This document shows, one piece after another, positions 26,142 through 37,536 of a DNA stretch of 64,000 nucleotides. The notes beneath the pieces were generated by a model, which was not told the origin of the DNA, made no database searches, and worked only from the letters and a program-made list of their open reading frames with translations. Location: the NCBI GenBank assembly GCA_015654475.1, contig JAATGV010000003.1:21707-85706 (forward strand), in the 5' to 3' direction. Positions within the stretch are counted from its first letter, which is position 1, and the number at the start of each line of letters is the position of its first letter. The stretch is from Actinomycetales bacterium. GTDB taxonomy: Bacteria; Actinomycetota; Actinomycetes; Actinomycetales; Microbacteriaceae. The position numbers and the translations under genes are program-made.

Positions 26142-27067
26142 CTAAGACGTGGGAGAAGACTTGCTCTTCATCGTTGACAGGTACACCCCGGCGAACACCA
26201 CGAGACCGCCAAGCACTTGGACAGTCGTCACACCGTGGCCGAGGAAAAGTCCGATGATCGCGGTGAAAGCCATGATCAAGTTCAGGAATATGCCTGATCG
26301 GGATGGGCCAGCACCAGCAACACCGAGATTCCAGAGAAGGAACCCGAGGATAGTGGGAAAGATCGTGATGAACACCAGCGACCATAGTGCCTCGGTGCTG
26401 AGCGCAACAGGTACGAGCGGCCCCGTGGCAAGCGCGAATGGAGTGAGCAACAGCACTGCGACGACGGCTTGCAGTGCTGTGGATGTGATTGGCGGAGTCT
26501 TGACCCGCCTCGCGTTCACGGAATAGAAGGTCCATGTGAGAACGGACGCAAGTATCCACAGATCGCCAACACTTAGACCATTGACAACAAGTTCACCGGG
26601 GTTGCCGCGGGTTACCACAATGAGTGCACCGACGATCGAGATGACAGCACCGGCGATGACGCGGCCACCCGGCCGCTCCTTGACGAGGAGGGCGGCGACG
26701 ATCATGATCAGGGCAGGGTTGATAGCGCCAAGCACCGACGCATCGAGAGCATTGACACTCAGCAACCCCTGATACATGAGCAGCGTGTAACCGATGATGC
26801 CGAGCAACGACTGCACAAGGTGTTGAGGCCACTCGCGCAACGCCGATTTCCAGTTCGGTTTCTCGATGACATGCGCAATTACCAGCAACGGCACAAGCGC
26901 ACCAAGCCAGCGGATATATACCAGCTGCAACGGCGTGAGTTCTTGAAGCACGATCGGGGCGAACACATAGTTGCCCGCCCAGAACAGGTTGGCAAGGACA
27001 AGGTATACGTAGGTGCGCGTCGTAGGCCGTGCACTGGCAATGGCGCGCTTTGACTCACTGACCGCCA

Positions 27068-27068
<1 letters not shown>
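26142..27068 (-). CDS. DMT-superfamily (EamA) transporter
   Basis: A 308-residue inner-membrane protein with ten predicted helices in two EamA repeats: the first opens LVLANLFWAGNYVFAPIVL, the second LGVGDLWILASVLTWTFYSV-like. Members export amino acids or metabolites; the substrate is not predictable. Its ATG overlaps the asd TAA by one base (TAATG), so it is the last gene of the lysC-asd operon. Export of an aspartate-family amino acid is a reasonable but untested inference from that position. Confidence 0.88.
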
Positions 27069-29370
<2,302 letters not shown>

Positions 29371-29431
29371 GGGTGACTGTTCTCCTGCTGATGATGCACC
29401 TGGGTGGCGGCGCACCCGCCCCATTCTAGTG

Positions 29432-29481
29432 CTTTGCCCCTTCACACTGCGACGGGGATGTCGCCGTGTGAAGGGGCAAAG
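29432..29481. terminator. Long perfect hairpin upstream of lysC
   Basis: CTTTGCCCCTTCACAC (29432-29447) is exactly complementary to 29466-29481. The loop holds a second small pairing, GCGAC/GTCGC. There is no T-run. It may terminate transcripts from upstream genes or be a regulatory or DNA element; the membrane protein gene downstream on the minus strand ends at 29566, just before it. Confidence 0.6.
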
Positions 29482-29565
29482 TGAAAAGTGCCGGATTTCC
29501 GCAGTTGACTCTCGCGCGCAGGCAAGGCACTGGCTGCTGCCGATGCTGTCGCGCGCTTTGCCGCC

Positions 29566-30045
29566 TTACTTGGCTTCGGGCGCCTCTACGGTTTCGGGTG
29601 CGGCGGTGACGAGCGGCTCAGCGGTGCCTGATTCGGCGACAACTGACTCGGCAGCCGCATCGATCGACGTGTCGGGGACCGTTGTCACAGCGGGATCGCT
29701 GTAGATGGGGCTGTTCTCGGTGAATTGTTCGTACGCTACATCGCGCTCGGGCTTGGGGAATGTGATGATGCGGTAGAAGGTGGCGAAGAGTGCGATCGCG
29801 AGCGTGACGATTGCTCCGGAGGTGAGTGCGGTGCCGATTGCGTACAGGCTTTGCGCGGCGGCGACGTCCCCATAGTAGGCTCCGGCTTCCGTGTAGTTGG
29901 CCTGTGCAGCCTGGATGCCGGCGATGTTTCCGTATCCGGCGATGATCAGCACGATGCCGGCAACAAGGGCGACGGCGCTCAGAGCGTAGAGCAAGGCGAG
30001 AATAATAAGCGTGGACGTTTTGGCACGTGCGTTTGTTGTAGGCAT
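29566..30045 (-). CDS. Small two-helix membrane protein, unknown
   Basis: A 159-residue protein. After a short basic N-terminus come two long hydrophobic segments (about 11-37 and 68-93) separated by a polar loop (ANYTEAGAYYGDVAAAQSLY). A cytoplasmic or external C-terminal tail of about 60 residues is acidic and Ala/Glu/Thr-rich, probably disordered. I do not recognise a named family, although similar two-helix proteins are common near recR in Micrococcales. It stands alone between recR and lysC. A ribosome-like AGAGATCA lies before the ATG. Confidence 0.7.
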   Translation of the reverse strand: MPTTNARAKTSTLIILALLYALSAVALVAGIVLIIAGYGNIAGIQAAQANYTEAGAYYGDVAAAQSLYAIGTALTSGAIVTLAIALFATFYRIITFPKPERDVAYEQFTENSPIYSDPAVTTVPDTSIDAAAESVVAESGTAEPLVTAAPETVEAPEAK

Positions 30046-30221
30046 TCTGATCTCTTTGTCGGTGCGGTGGTCACGAGTTGGACTGTACGTGTAACGATAG
30101 GCCCTGTTTCTATGGAGTTCTCACATCCCACTTGTATGTTTTCTGTGCGTTGACAGCAACCGTCTTGTTTTTGGGGCCGCGGTGGTGTGTGCGGCTGCAG
30201 CCTGCCACGGCGTATGCGGCC

Positions 30222-30818
30222 TCACTCGACATTGCGCCGCCCTGAGAAGGCACGCCCGAGCGTGATCTCGTCGGCGTATTCGAGGTCGGCCCCTACCGGA
30301 AGGCCGGACGCGAGCCGGGTAACGGTGACGCCGATGGGTTGGATCATGCGCGAAAGGTAGCTGCTTGTGGCCTCGCCTTCGACGGTGGAATTGGTGGCGA
30401 GGATGACTTCGGTGACTGTCTCATCGCCTAGTCGTTTTATGAGCGTCTTGAGGTTGAGCTGCTCTGGCCCGACCCCGTTCATTGGATTGATGACGCCGCC
30501 CAGTACGTGATAAACGCCGTCGTATTCTCGGGTGCGTTCGATGGCGGCGACGTCTTTCGCTTCTTCGACGACACAGATGGTGCTGTGGTCGCGGCGCGGG
30601 TCGGAGCATATGCTGCATTGTTCGTTTTCGGTGAGATTGCCGCAGGTAATGCAGTAGTGGATGGTTTCGCGGATTGTCGCGAGCAACCCCGCCAACGTGC
30701 TTGGGTCGTATTTCGCGTCTTGCACGACGAAGAACGCGATGCGTTGAGCCGACTTCGGGCCGATGCCAGGAAATCGGCCAAGTTCGTCGATCAGGGTCTG
30801 GATGACACCTTCGTACAT
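30222..30818 (-). CDS. recR: Recombination protein RecR
   Basis: A 198-residue RecFOR-pathway protein. The N-terminal helix-hairpin-helix is [21 protein letters not shown], the zinc finger [22 protein letters not shown] (four cysteines) is near 57, and the TOPRIM domain contains [16 protein letters not shown] and [15 protein letters not shown]. Length is exactly typical. It starts 3 bp after the dnaX stop, an arrangement conserved in bacteria. It loads RecA at gapped DNA with RecF/RecO. Confidence 0.97.
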   Translation of the reverse strand: MYEGVIQTLIDELGRFPGIGPKSAQRIAFFVVQDAKYDPSTLAGLLATIRETIHYCITCGNLTENEQCSICSDPRRDHSTICVVEEAKDVAAIERTREYDGVYHVLGGVINPMNGVGPEQLNLKTLIKRLGDETVTEVILATNSTVEGEATSSYLSRMIQPIGVTVTRLASGLPVGADLEYADEITLGRAFSGRRNVE

Positions 30819-30821
30819 GAG

Positions 30822-32804
30822 CTATCGACCGTTTTCTTCGTCAATGGGCACGGCATTGAGCATTTCGCGAATGACAGCTTCGCCATATTTTGGCGTGTGC
30901 GCGGTTGATTCAGGTGCCACAGTTGAGTTTGCAGCGGCCGCTTCAGCGCTGAGCACGTGCGCGCGGAACCGCACACGAATGCCTACGACGCTGTGTATGG
31001 CTGCGCGCACGGTGTCGACGGTCTCGCCGCCTGCACGGAACTTTTCGACGTACCCTTGGGCGGGAAAGGCGAGAGTCAGCACATCGTCATCGAAGTCGAC
31101 CACAGTTGCCGTCGTCAAGATGGTCCATGCCGCACGGCTTTGCTTTTCGAGGATCTCAAGAACCTGACTCCACGCGTCGCGCATCTGCCCAGCGGTGAGC
31201 GGGATCGGCGCCACACCGGATTGCTGCGGAGCCGGGCTGGCCTGCAGATCAGGTGCGATCGCGTTGGCAGTCTGCGCGGCTTCGCGTGTCTGCTCACCTT
31301 GTGGCGGTGCCGGAGGCTGAGTCGGCGGCTGCGACGCAGATGCGGGTGAGTCGATGGCGACCCAGACATCGGGATCTGTAGCAACATCCACCGGCCCTTG
31401 AGCAGCGTCCTCGAGTGGTGCCGACGCTCCAACCGCAGACTCGGATTCGCTTGTGGGGGGCACTACGTCGTCAGTGAAAGAGTGCTGTTCAGCCGTCGCC
31501 GGTTCCCGCGCGGGCGCGGCAGGCGCAGGAGCAACTGGTGCGGTTGCGGCAGGCGCAGGATGCGCGGTCGGTTGCGACGGACCGACTCCGCCGACAGGAG
31601 CGACAGCCCGACCAGCACCGGCGCCAGTGTCAGCAAGCGACTCGACTCCAACCCGCCGTTCGAGCCTGTCGAGCCGAGACAGCGTGCCGAGCGCCGTGTC
31701 GTCGCTTTCTGGAAGAAGCAGTCGCGCGCACAAGACCTCAAGGTGAATGCGCTGGCTCGTGGCGCCGACCATGTCGGTGAGCACCGAGTTCGTCACCGCG
31801 GCCGCCCGCACTAGTTGAGCTGGTCCGAATGACGCCGCTTGCCGAGACAGCGTGGCCGCGTCTTCCGGCGTTGACGTAGTCAGTACTGCTTCCGCAGCCG
31901 AACCAACGCTCGCAACGAGAATGAGGTCGCGAAGTCGTTCGAGTAGGTCTTCTACGAACCGTCGAGGATCTTGCCCTGAATCGATGACACGCTCGACCGC
32001 AGCAAACACCGTGGCGGCGTCGCGCACGGCGAGCGCGTCGAGCACTTGGGTGAGCAGCTCTGTCGGGGTGTACCCCAATAGCGTTACGGTGTACCGGTAG
32101 CTCAAAGTCGAGCCCTACGAGCCGGCAATAAGCTGGTCGGCCACAGAGAGAGTGTCGCGAACGGATCCGGCACCTGCGCGCACGATCAGCGGGACCACGC
32201 CAGGCTCGGCCGAAATCTTCTCCGAAGCGATGACCTTGTCAAGGTAGGACGTCATCGTAGCGGGCGGCACGAGCCGGAACGGGTAGTGATGCGTGCGCGA
32301 ACGGATCGTGCCGATGACCTTGTCCGGCTCGGTGGTGGCGAAGACGAACTTGACGTGCTCTGGTGGTTCTTCGACGATCTTCAGCAATGCGTTGAATCCG
32401 CCGGGAGTGACCATGTGCGCTTCGTCAATGATGAAGATCTTGTACCGGTCGCGCGCGGGTGCGAAAAAGGCCCTCTCCCGCAAGTCGCGCGCATCGTCGA
32501 CACCGCCGTGGCTTGCGGCATCGATCTCGACCACATCGAGCGATCCACTGCCCCCGGTCGACAACTCGACGCAGCTGGGGCATACTCCACACGGGGTGTC
32601 TGTGGGCCCTTCAACACAGTTGAGGCAGCGGGCAAGGATGCGTGCTGACGTGGTCTTGCCACAGCCGCGCGGCCCCGAGAACAGATAGGCGTGGTTGACC
32701 CTGTTCGTGCGCAGCGCCGTCATCAACGGCTGCGTAACATGCTCTTGGCCGATGAGATCAGCAAAAGAGTCTGGCCGATAGCGGCGATAGAGAGCGGTAA
32801 CCAC
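30822..32804 (-). CDS. dnaX: DNA polymerase III gamma/tau subunit, interrupted by an in-frame TAG
   Basis: Clamp-loader ATPase. Residues 1-229 from a GTG start at 32804 carry VTALYRRYRPDSFADLIGQ, Walker A GPRGCGKT (44-51), a zinc site (CLNC...CGVCPSC), DEAH and sensor motifs, and end ...TLSVADQLIAGS followed by TAG (32115-32117). The same frame continues without a shift: GSTLSYRYTVTLLGYTP and domain III, a Pro/Ala-rich linker (about 230 residues) and a tau-type C-terminal domain, 430 more residues to 30822. The stop is a single-codon interruption inside a conserved stretch. TAG is a normal stop for other genes here. Either a nonsense mutation, sequencing error, or read-through. Downstream of SRP RNA and before recR. 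Confidence 0.88.
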
Positions 32805-32875
32805 GAATACGAGCCTACCTGCAGCCACCGACACACGGCCCACAGCATGCCGCCACTTCACAGCCCGACAGACCA

Positions 32876-32972
32876 AAAAAAGAGACCTCCCGCGCACCCG
32901 GCAGAGCTCAGTTACCCTTGCTGCATTTCTGCCCTGGGGGAGTTCGCCGAGATACCGCCGCGCGGGAGGCTG
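32876..32972 (-). ncRNA. ffs: SRP RNA (4.5S type)
   Basis: On the minus strand, a roughly 97-nt hairpin. The closing stem is formed by GCCTCCCGCGC (5') and GCGCGGGAGG (3'); the apical domain contains CAGGGC-AGAAAT-GCAGCAAGGG, matching SRP helix 8 with a GAAA tetraloop where GGAA is usual, and the conserved AGCAAGG side. A run of T follows (32873-32880). The position just upstream of dnaX is standard for actinobacteria. It binds Ffh for co-translational targeting. Confidence 0.92.
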
Positions 32973-32994
32973 GCAACCAGTCTAGAGGTTTTGG

Positions 32995-35469
32995 CTACTC
33001 GTTGTCGCCACCGGTAACCGCGACCGCGTCTGCAACGGGGGTGGCACCGTCTGACTCCCACGCCCAGTTCGCGACCTCTGGAATGTCGTCGCCGAACTCG
33101 CGGGTGTATGCGCGAGCCCGTACGCGGGCATCCATCATCTCTTGTAGCAGCCCTGCGGCGCGGCTACCGAGCCCATCCACTCGCTCGATCACATCCATCA
33201 CCAGGCGGTACCGATCCAGGTCGTTGAGCATCACCATGTCGAACGGCGTCGTGGTGCCACCCTCTTCGTTGAATCCGCGCACGTGGATGTTGTCGTGGCC
33301 GGTGCGCCGATAGGTCAGTCTGTGGATGAGGGTCGGGTAACCGTGGTAGGCGAAGATCACAGGCTTGTTTGTGGTGAAGACGGCATCGAACTCGGCGTTC
33401 GACAGGCCGTGCGGGTGCTCCCTTGGGTCTTCCAAACGCATCAGGTAGACGACGTTGACGAAACGAACCGCAAGCTCGGGCAGGCGCTCACGCAGGATCT
33501 TGGCTGCGGCAAGGCCCTCAAGCGTTGGCACATCCCCGGCGGTCGCAATCACGACGTCCGGCTCCTGACCGGGCTTCTCCGTACCGGCCCAATCCCAGAT
33601 GCCGAGGCCACGCGAGAAGTGCAGCTTGGCCTCCTCTATCGACAAGAACTGCGGCGCCGGCTGCTTGCCTGCGATCACGACGTTGATGTAGTCGGACGAA
33701 CGCAGGCAGTGCCGGTACGTGGCGAGCAGGGTGTTCGCGTCGGCGGGAAGGTATACGCGCACCACTTCGGCCTTCTTGTTGACGACATGGTCGATGAAGC
33801 CCGGGTCCTGGTGTGAGAAGCCGTTGTGATCCTGCCGCCACACATGCGAGGTGAGCAGGTAGTTGAGGGACGCGATCGGCTCACGCCACGGGATATGCCG
33901 CGTGACCTTCAGCCACTTGGCATGCTGATTGACCATCGCATCCACGATGTGGATGAATGCCTCATATGAGGAGAACAGGCCGTGGCGCCCGGTCAGCAGG
34001 TAACCCTCGAGCCAACCCTGGCACTGGTGTTCTGACAGCATTTCGATAACGCGGCCGGTTGGCGCAAGGTTCTCGTCAATGGGCCAGATTTCGCCGTTCC
34101 ATTGCTTGTCCGTGGTTTCGTAGACGGGGGGAGCGAGTCGATTGGATGCGGTCTCGTCTGGGCCGAAGATGCGAAAGTTGGTGGGGTTGAGGGCGATCAC
34201 CTGGGCAAGCCATTCGCCGAGTTGCCGAGTGGATTCGACCATCGGCTGGCTGCGTTCGGTGATCTCTACTGCGAAGTCTTCGATAGGCGGCAACACGAGG
34301 TCTTTGCGCAACAATCCGCCGTTGGACTGCGGGATGGCGCTCATCCGTTTGCTGCCGGCGGGGGCGAGCCTGAGGATCGAGTCGACAGGTCGGCCGGACT
34401 CTTCGAAAAGCTCCTCCGGCTTGTATGAGGTGAGCCATTCCTCGAGAACATTGGTGTGCTCCGCACTGTCGCGGGCATTCGCGAGCGGTACCTGATGTGA
34501 TCGCCAGCTCGCCTCGACCTGCTTGCCGTCGATGACAGGAGGACACGTCCACCCTTTGGGCGTTCGGAAGATGATCATCGGCCAGCGGGGGCGATCGGTG
34601 AGAGTGCCGGCCGCCGCGTCCGCCTTGATCTGCGCGATGTGGTTGAGCACCTCGTCTAGCAGGGCCGCGAACCGGCGATGCACTGCCTCGTGGTCTTCAC
34701 CATCGAACCCGCCCTCGAAGAGATAGGGTGTGTGGCCGTATCCGCGCATGAGGTTGAACAGGTCTTCGTCTCCGATGCGCGCAAGCACAGCCGGATTGGC
34801 GATCTTGTAACCATTGAGGTGCAGGATCGGCAGCACGACGCCGTCGGTCAGCGGGTTCATGAACTTGTTGGAATGCCAGCTGGTGGCGAGCGGACCGGTC
34901 TCGGCCTCCCCGTCACCGACGACGGCGGCAACCAGCAGATCGGGATTGTCGAATGCCGCACCATAGGCGTGCGAGAGGGCGTAGCCGAGTTCTCCGCCTT
35001 CATGGATGGATCCAGGAGTCTCGGGTGCGACGTGGCTGGGGATCCCCCCTGGGTACGAGAACTGGAGAAACAGTTTGCGCATACCCTCGACGCTGTGGTC
35101 GATGCTTGAGTAGATCTCGGGGTAGGTGCCATCGAGCCAAGCGTTGGCGACGAGTCCAGGACCGCCGTGGCCCGGCCCGGTGATGTAGATGGTGTTCAGG
35201 TCGCGTTCGAGGATGGCGCGGTTGAGGTGCGCATACAGGAAGTTGAGCCCTGGGGTCGTGCCCCAATGCCCGAGGAGGCGGGACTTGATGTGGTCGGTGC
35301 TTAGCGGCTTGCGCAGCAGAGGATTATCGCGCAAATATATTTGTCCGACCGAGAGGTAGTTGGCTGCTCGCCACCAGGTCTCGAGGCTGGTTATGGTCTC
35401 GTCAGTGAGAGCCTCGACTGGTTTGGCCTTCCAAGCCGCGATTGCGGATGGTGCGGGTGCTGAGGTCAT
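32995..35469 (-). CDS. xfp: Phosphoketolase (xylulose-5-phosphate/fructose-6-phosphate)
   Basis: An 824-residue thiamine-diphosphate enzyme that cleaves xylulose 5-phosphate (and usually fructose 6-phosphate) to acetyl phosphate plus an aldose phosphate. The TPP motif [14 protein letters not shown] is near residue 182; the N-terminal [20 protein letters not shown], the [17 protein letters not shown] block and C-terminal [27 protein letters not shown] are diagnostic. A GAGGAG ribosome site lies 6 nt before the ATG. It runs alone, transcribed toward the SRP RNA. A bifid-type shunt beside mqo and ppsA is metabolically notable. Confidence 0.97.
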   Translation of the reverse strand: MTSAPAPSAIAAWKAKPVEALTDETITSLETWWRAANYLSVGQIYLRDNPLLRKPLSTDHIKSRLLGHWGTTPGLNFLYAHLNRAILERDLNTIYITGPGHGGPGLVANAWLDGTYPEIYSSIDHSVEGMRKLFLQFSYPGGIPSHVAPETPGSIHEGGELGYALSHAYGAAFDNPDLLVAAVVGDGEAETGPLATSWHSNKFMNPLTDGVVLPILHLNGYKIANPAVLARIGDEDLFNLMRGYGHTPYLFEGGFDGEDHEAVHRRFAALLDEVLNHIAQIKADAAAGTLTDRPRWPMIIFRTPKGWTCPPVIDGKQVEASWRSHQVPLANARDSAEHTNVLEEWLTSYKPEELFEESGRPVDSILRLAPAGSKRMSAIPQSNGGLLRKDLVLPPIEDFAVEITERSQPMVESTRQLGEWLAQVIALNPTNFRIFGPDETASNRLAPPVYETTDKQWNGEIWPIDENLAPTGRVIEMLSEHQCQGWLEGYLLTGRHGLFSSYEAFIHIVDAMVNQHAKWLKVTRHIPWREPIASLNYLLTSHVWRQDHNGFSHQDPGFIDHVVNKKAEVVRVYLPADANTLLATYRHCLRSSDYINVVIAGKQPAPQFLSIEEAKLHFSRGLGIWDWAGTEKPGQEPDVVIATAGDVPTLEGLAAAKILRERLPELAVRFVNVVYLMRLEDPREHPHGLSNAEFDAVFTTNKPVIFAYHGYPTLIHRLTYRRTGHDNIHVRGFNEEGGTTTPFDMVMLNDLDRYRLVMDVIERVDGLGSRAAGLLQEMMDARVRARAYTREFGDDIPEVANWAWESDGATPVADAVAVTGGDNE

Positions 35470-35877
35470 AGGTTGCTCCTCTTAGGGCTTTGGTCGCGAG
35501 TTGGCGGGCGCACGTATTGAGGCACCAGCCGATAATATGTTATTGAGCACAACAAATGCGGGCGAGGCCTTTGTGATCCCTCGACAAGGATCCCATCACC
35601 GAAGCCCGTTTCGCTGTGTCCGCCGTCCTGATTCCATGTGCTCTAGTGAACTCTCGCCGGAGCAAACATGCAATCATGCTTGGCATCTTCCACATGTTAC
35701 CGGTAACAAATTGGCCATTTAGCCTCCATTGTCAAACCCCTACAACTTCAACAGACGTGGTTCTCTACTTGCCGGAGGAAGCCGACGATCCGGCAACACA
35801 GGCCTGGATCGTCCACTCCCCCGCTTATCGGGTAGGATCATGGAGGCTTTCTGCGCGACTTCGCGTCTGGATTGCCT
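35470..35877. other. Intergenic region upstream of phosphoketolase
   Basis: 408 bp with no credible gene. It holds a minus-strand TATTAT (35532-35537) that could be the xfp -10 (no good -35), and a perfect palindrome at 35695-35708. Frames reading through it also run across tRNA-Ser, so they are spurious. Confidence 0.6.
35695..35708. promoter_or_regulatory. Perfect palindrome TGTTACCGGTAACA, candidate operator
   Basis: A 14-bp perfect dyad with a central CCGG, similar in form to LacI/GalR-family operators. It lies 226 bp upstream of the xfp start and 170 bp upstream of tRNA-Ser, so its target is uncertain. Confidence 0.4.
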
Positions 35878-35962
35878 GGAGGATTCGCCTAGAGGCCTAT
35901 GGCGCACGCTTGGAAAGCGTGTTGGGTTTACGCCCTCACGAGTTCGAATCTCGTATCCTCCG
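35878..35962 (+). tRNA. tRNA-Ser (anticodon GGA)
   Basis: An 85-nt class II cloverleaf. The acceptor GGAGGAT pairs with ATCCTCC, the anticodon loop TTGGAAA gives GGA, a long variable arm is present and the T arm contains GTTCGAATC. The discriminator is G. Confidence 0.95.
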
Positions 35963-36083
35963 CTCACACATCTCGAACGTTGCACGGTCGAGAATTCCTG
36001 AGGATAGCGATTGCTGCGGGTGAGAAGCGGTCGCCATCCGTTCGCCGCATATCCATTCGCCCCATGAGAGACGAGTCGCTAAT

Positions 36084-36515
36084 ATGATGCCGCGCGCGCG
36101 GGGAAAACTCCGAACCTCAGCCCCTTCTCCCACATACCGAGTGCTGTTTTCGGCTCTCAGCTTTCTCGCGGTCGCGGGTGCAGCCTGGTGGCTCGCCGCC
36201 TCGGGTGTTCTGTACTGCGGCCCGGCGACCTACGGTCCCCAGTGCTCCCTCGAAGGTATCGGCTACGTGATCCCGCTTGCCGGAGGCATCGTACTATCAG
36301 CGGTGTGGGGAGTGGCCCTCTTCTTCCCCATCCCCCTCGCCTGGCTGACCGGCCTGCTCGTGAGCCAACTCACGACTCCCGCGAATACCGGCCGCTTCGA
36401 AGTGACCTTGACCGGAGCAGTTGTCCTCATTGCGCTTGGGCTCGCCCTCTGGATCGATGCCCGCAATTTCAATGACCGTAAGGCGCGGGAGCGCTCGTCA
36501 TCGCCGTCGTCATAG
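36084..36515 (+). CDS. Small integral membrane protein, unknown
   Basis: A 143-residue protein with three or four hydrophobic helices (about 20-42, 60-85, 88-100, 110-128). After the first helix is a short cysteine-bearing loop (YCGPATYGPQC) that could form a disulphide outside the cell. The C-terminus is basic and Ser-rich. No family recognised. It follows tRNA-Ser and converges on gpmA; a small hairpin at 36591-36605 (CGTCAC-agc-GTGACG) may separate them. Start: an adjacent second ATG gives an equally good start. Confidence 0.65.
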   Translation: MMPRARGKLRTSAPSPTYRVLFSALSFLAVAGAAWWLAASGVLYCGPATYGPQCSLEGIGYVIPLAGGIVLSAVWGVALFFPIPLAWLTGLLVSQLTTPANTGRFEVTLTGAVVLIALGLALWIDARNFNDRKARERSSSPSS

Positions 36516-36627
36516 CCGTTGAATCGGTGACCATGCGACTTCCACCCCGTGAATCGGGATCGGCCGCCGCCACAAGGAATCAGGCTGCCGCGTCACAGCG
36601 TGACGGAACCTCTCAACACGGCCGAAC

Positions 36628-37386
36628 CTACGTGCCACCCACGCGGCGCAGTTCGTCTGCGGCAGCCTCGGCTGCCTCGACATCGATATAGGTGCCTCCG
36701 CGCTGCAACGGTCTCAGAGAATCGTCAAACCGGTAGACAAGTGGATGCCCCGTAGGGATGTTCAGGTCGCGGATCTCGCCGTCCGTGAGCGAGTCGAGAT
36801 CGGCGCAGTAGCCCCGCAACGAGTTGCCGTGCGCAACCACAAGCACTTGCTCGCCCCTAGCGAGTCTCGGCACGATCTGTTCGCGGTGAAACTGACCAAC
36901 GCGCCGCTCGACATCGCGCAAAGACTCGGTTGGAGTCACAGCCTCGGGTGGCAACCCCGAATACGGCGGCATCTGCCGGAAGCGCGACAACATCTGTTCA
37001 TCCATGGGCGGGGGAGCAACATCCACCGATCGCCGCCACTCCAAAAACTGCTCGTGGCCGAACTCCTCGGCGACATCAGTCTTGAACCTGCCCGTCAATC
37101 CACCGTAATTGCGCTCGTTCAGACGCCAGTCGCGGTGCACCGAGTCGGCATCCACGATGCCGGTAGCAACCAAGACGGCCACGGTCTCGATCGTCCTCTT
37201 CTGCTCAGAGCAATACGTCGAACTGGCGTGATACCCGGCATCGGCAATCAGCCGGCCCGCACGAGCCGCCTCCGCCTTGCCGCGCTCCGACAGCGACACA
37301 TCGATCAACCCAGTGAACAGGCCGTCGGCATTCGCCGTGCTCTCGCCGTGGCGAAGCAGGATGAGGACGGGGGCCAGTTGAGACAC
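36628..37386 (-). CDS. gpmA: 2,3-bisphosphoglycerate-dependent phosphoglycerate mutase
   Basis: A 252-residue glycolytic mutase that interconverts 3- and 2-phosphoglycerate. The phosphohistidine motif is LLRHGESTAN near residue 9. ERNYGGLTG is near 90, RSVDVAPPP near 115, and the second histidine is in VVAHGNSLRG. Length is typical for the dimeric/tetrameric enzyme. The GTG at 37386 (VSQLAPV) is the best family start; no ribosome site is visible upstream. It lies downstream of nothing co-directional within 150 bp except hrpA, which ends at 37537. Confidence 0.94.
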   Translation of the reverse strand: MSQLAPVLILLRHGESTANADGLFTGLIDVSLSERGKAEAARAGRLIADAGYHASSTYCSEQKRTIETVAVLVATGIVDADSVHRDWRLNERNYGGLTGRFKTDVAEEFGHEQFLEWRRSVDVAPPPMDEQMLSRFRQMPPYSGLPPEAVTPTESLRDVERRVGQFHREQIVPRLARGEQVLVVAHGNSLRGYCADLDSLTDGEIRDLNIPTGHPLVYRFDDSLRPLQRGGTYIDVEAAEAAADELRRVGGT

Positions 37387-37536
37387 ATTCAGTAGTATCG
37401 CGTGTCGCGCCCTGACTCGGATAACCGCGTGTGGATGAGGCACAATCTTTGGCCGCGGAGACCCCGCCAGAATTGCCTCAAACGTTGACTCGATAGCTCG
37501 CCCATTACCACCCGACAACGGTGCGAAACCCGTTCG

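Noticed and set aside
32115..32117. Genetic-code reassignment of TAG
   Set aside because: pstA and the metallophosphoesterase end with TAG, so it still terminates translation here.
35501..36023. Plus-strand frames across 35.5-36.0 kb
   Set aside because: They run through tRNA-Ser and carry no recognisable domains.
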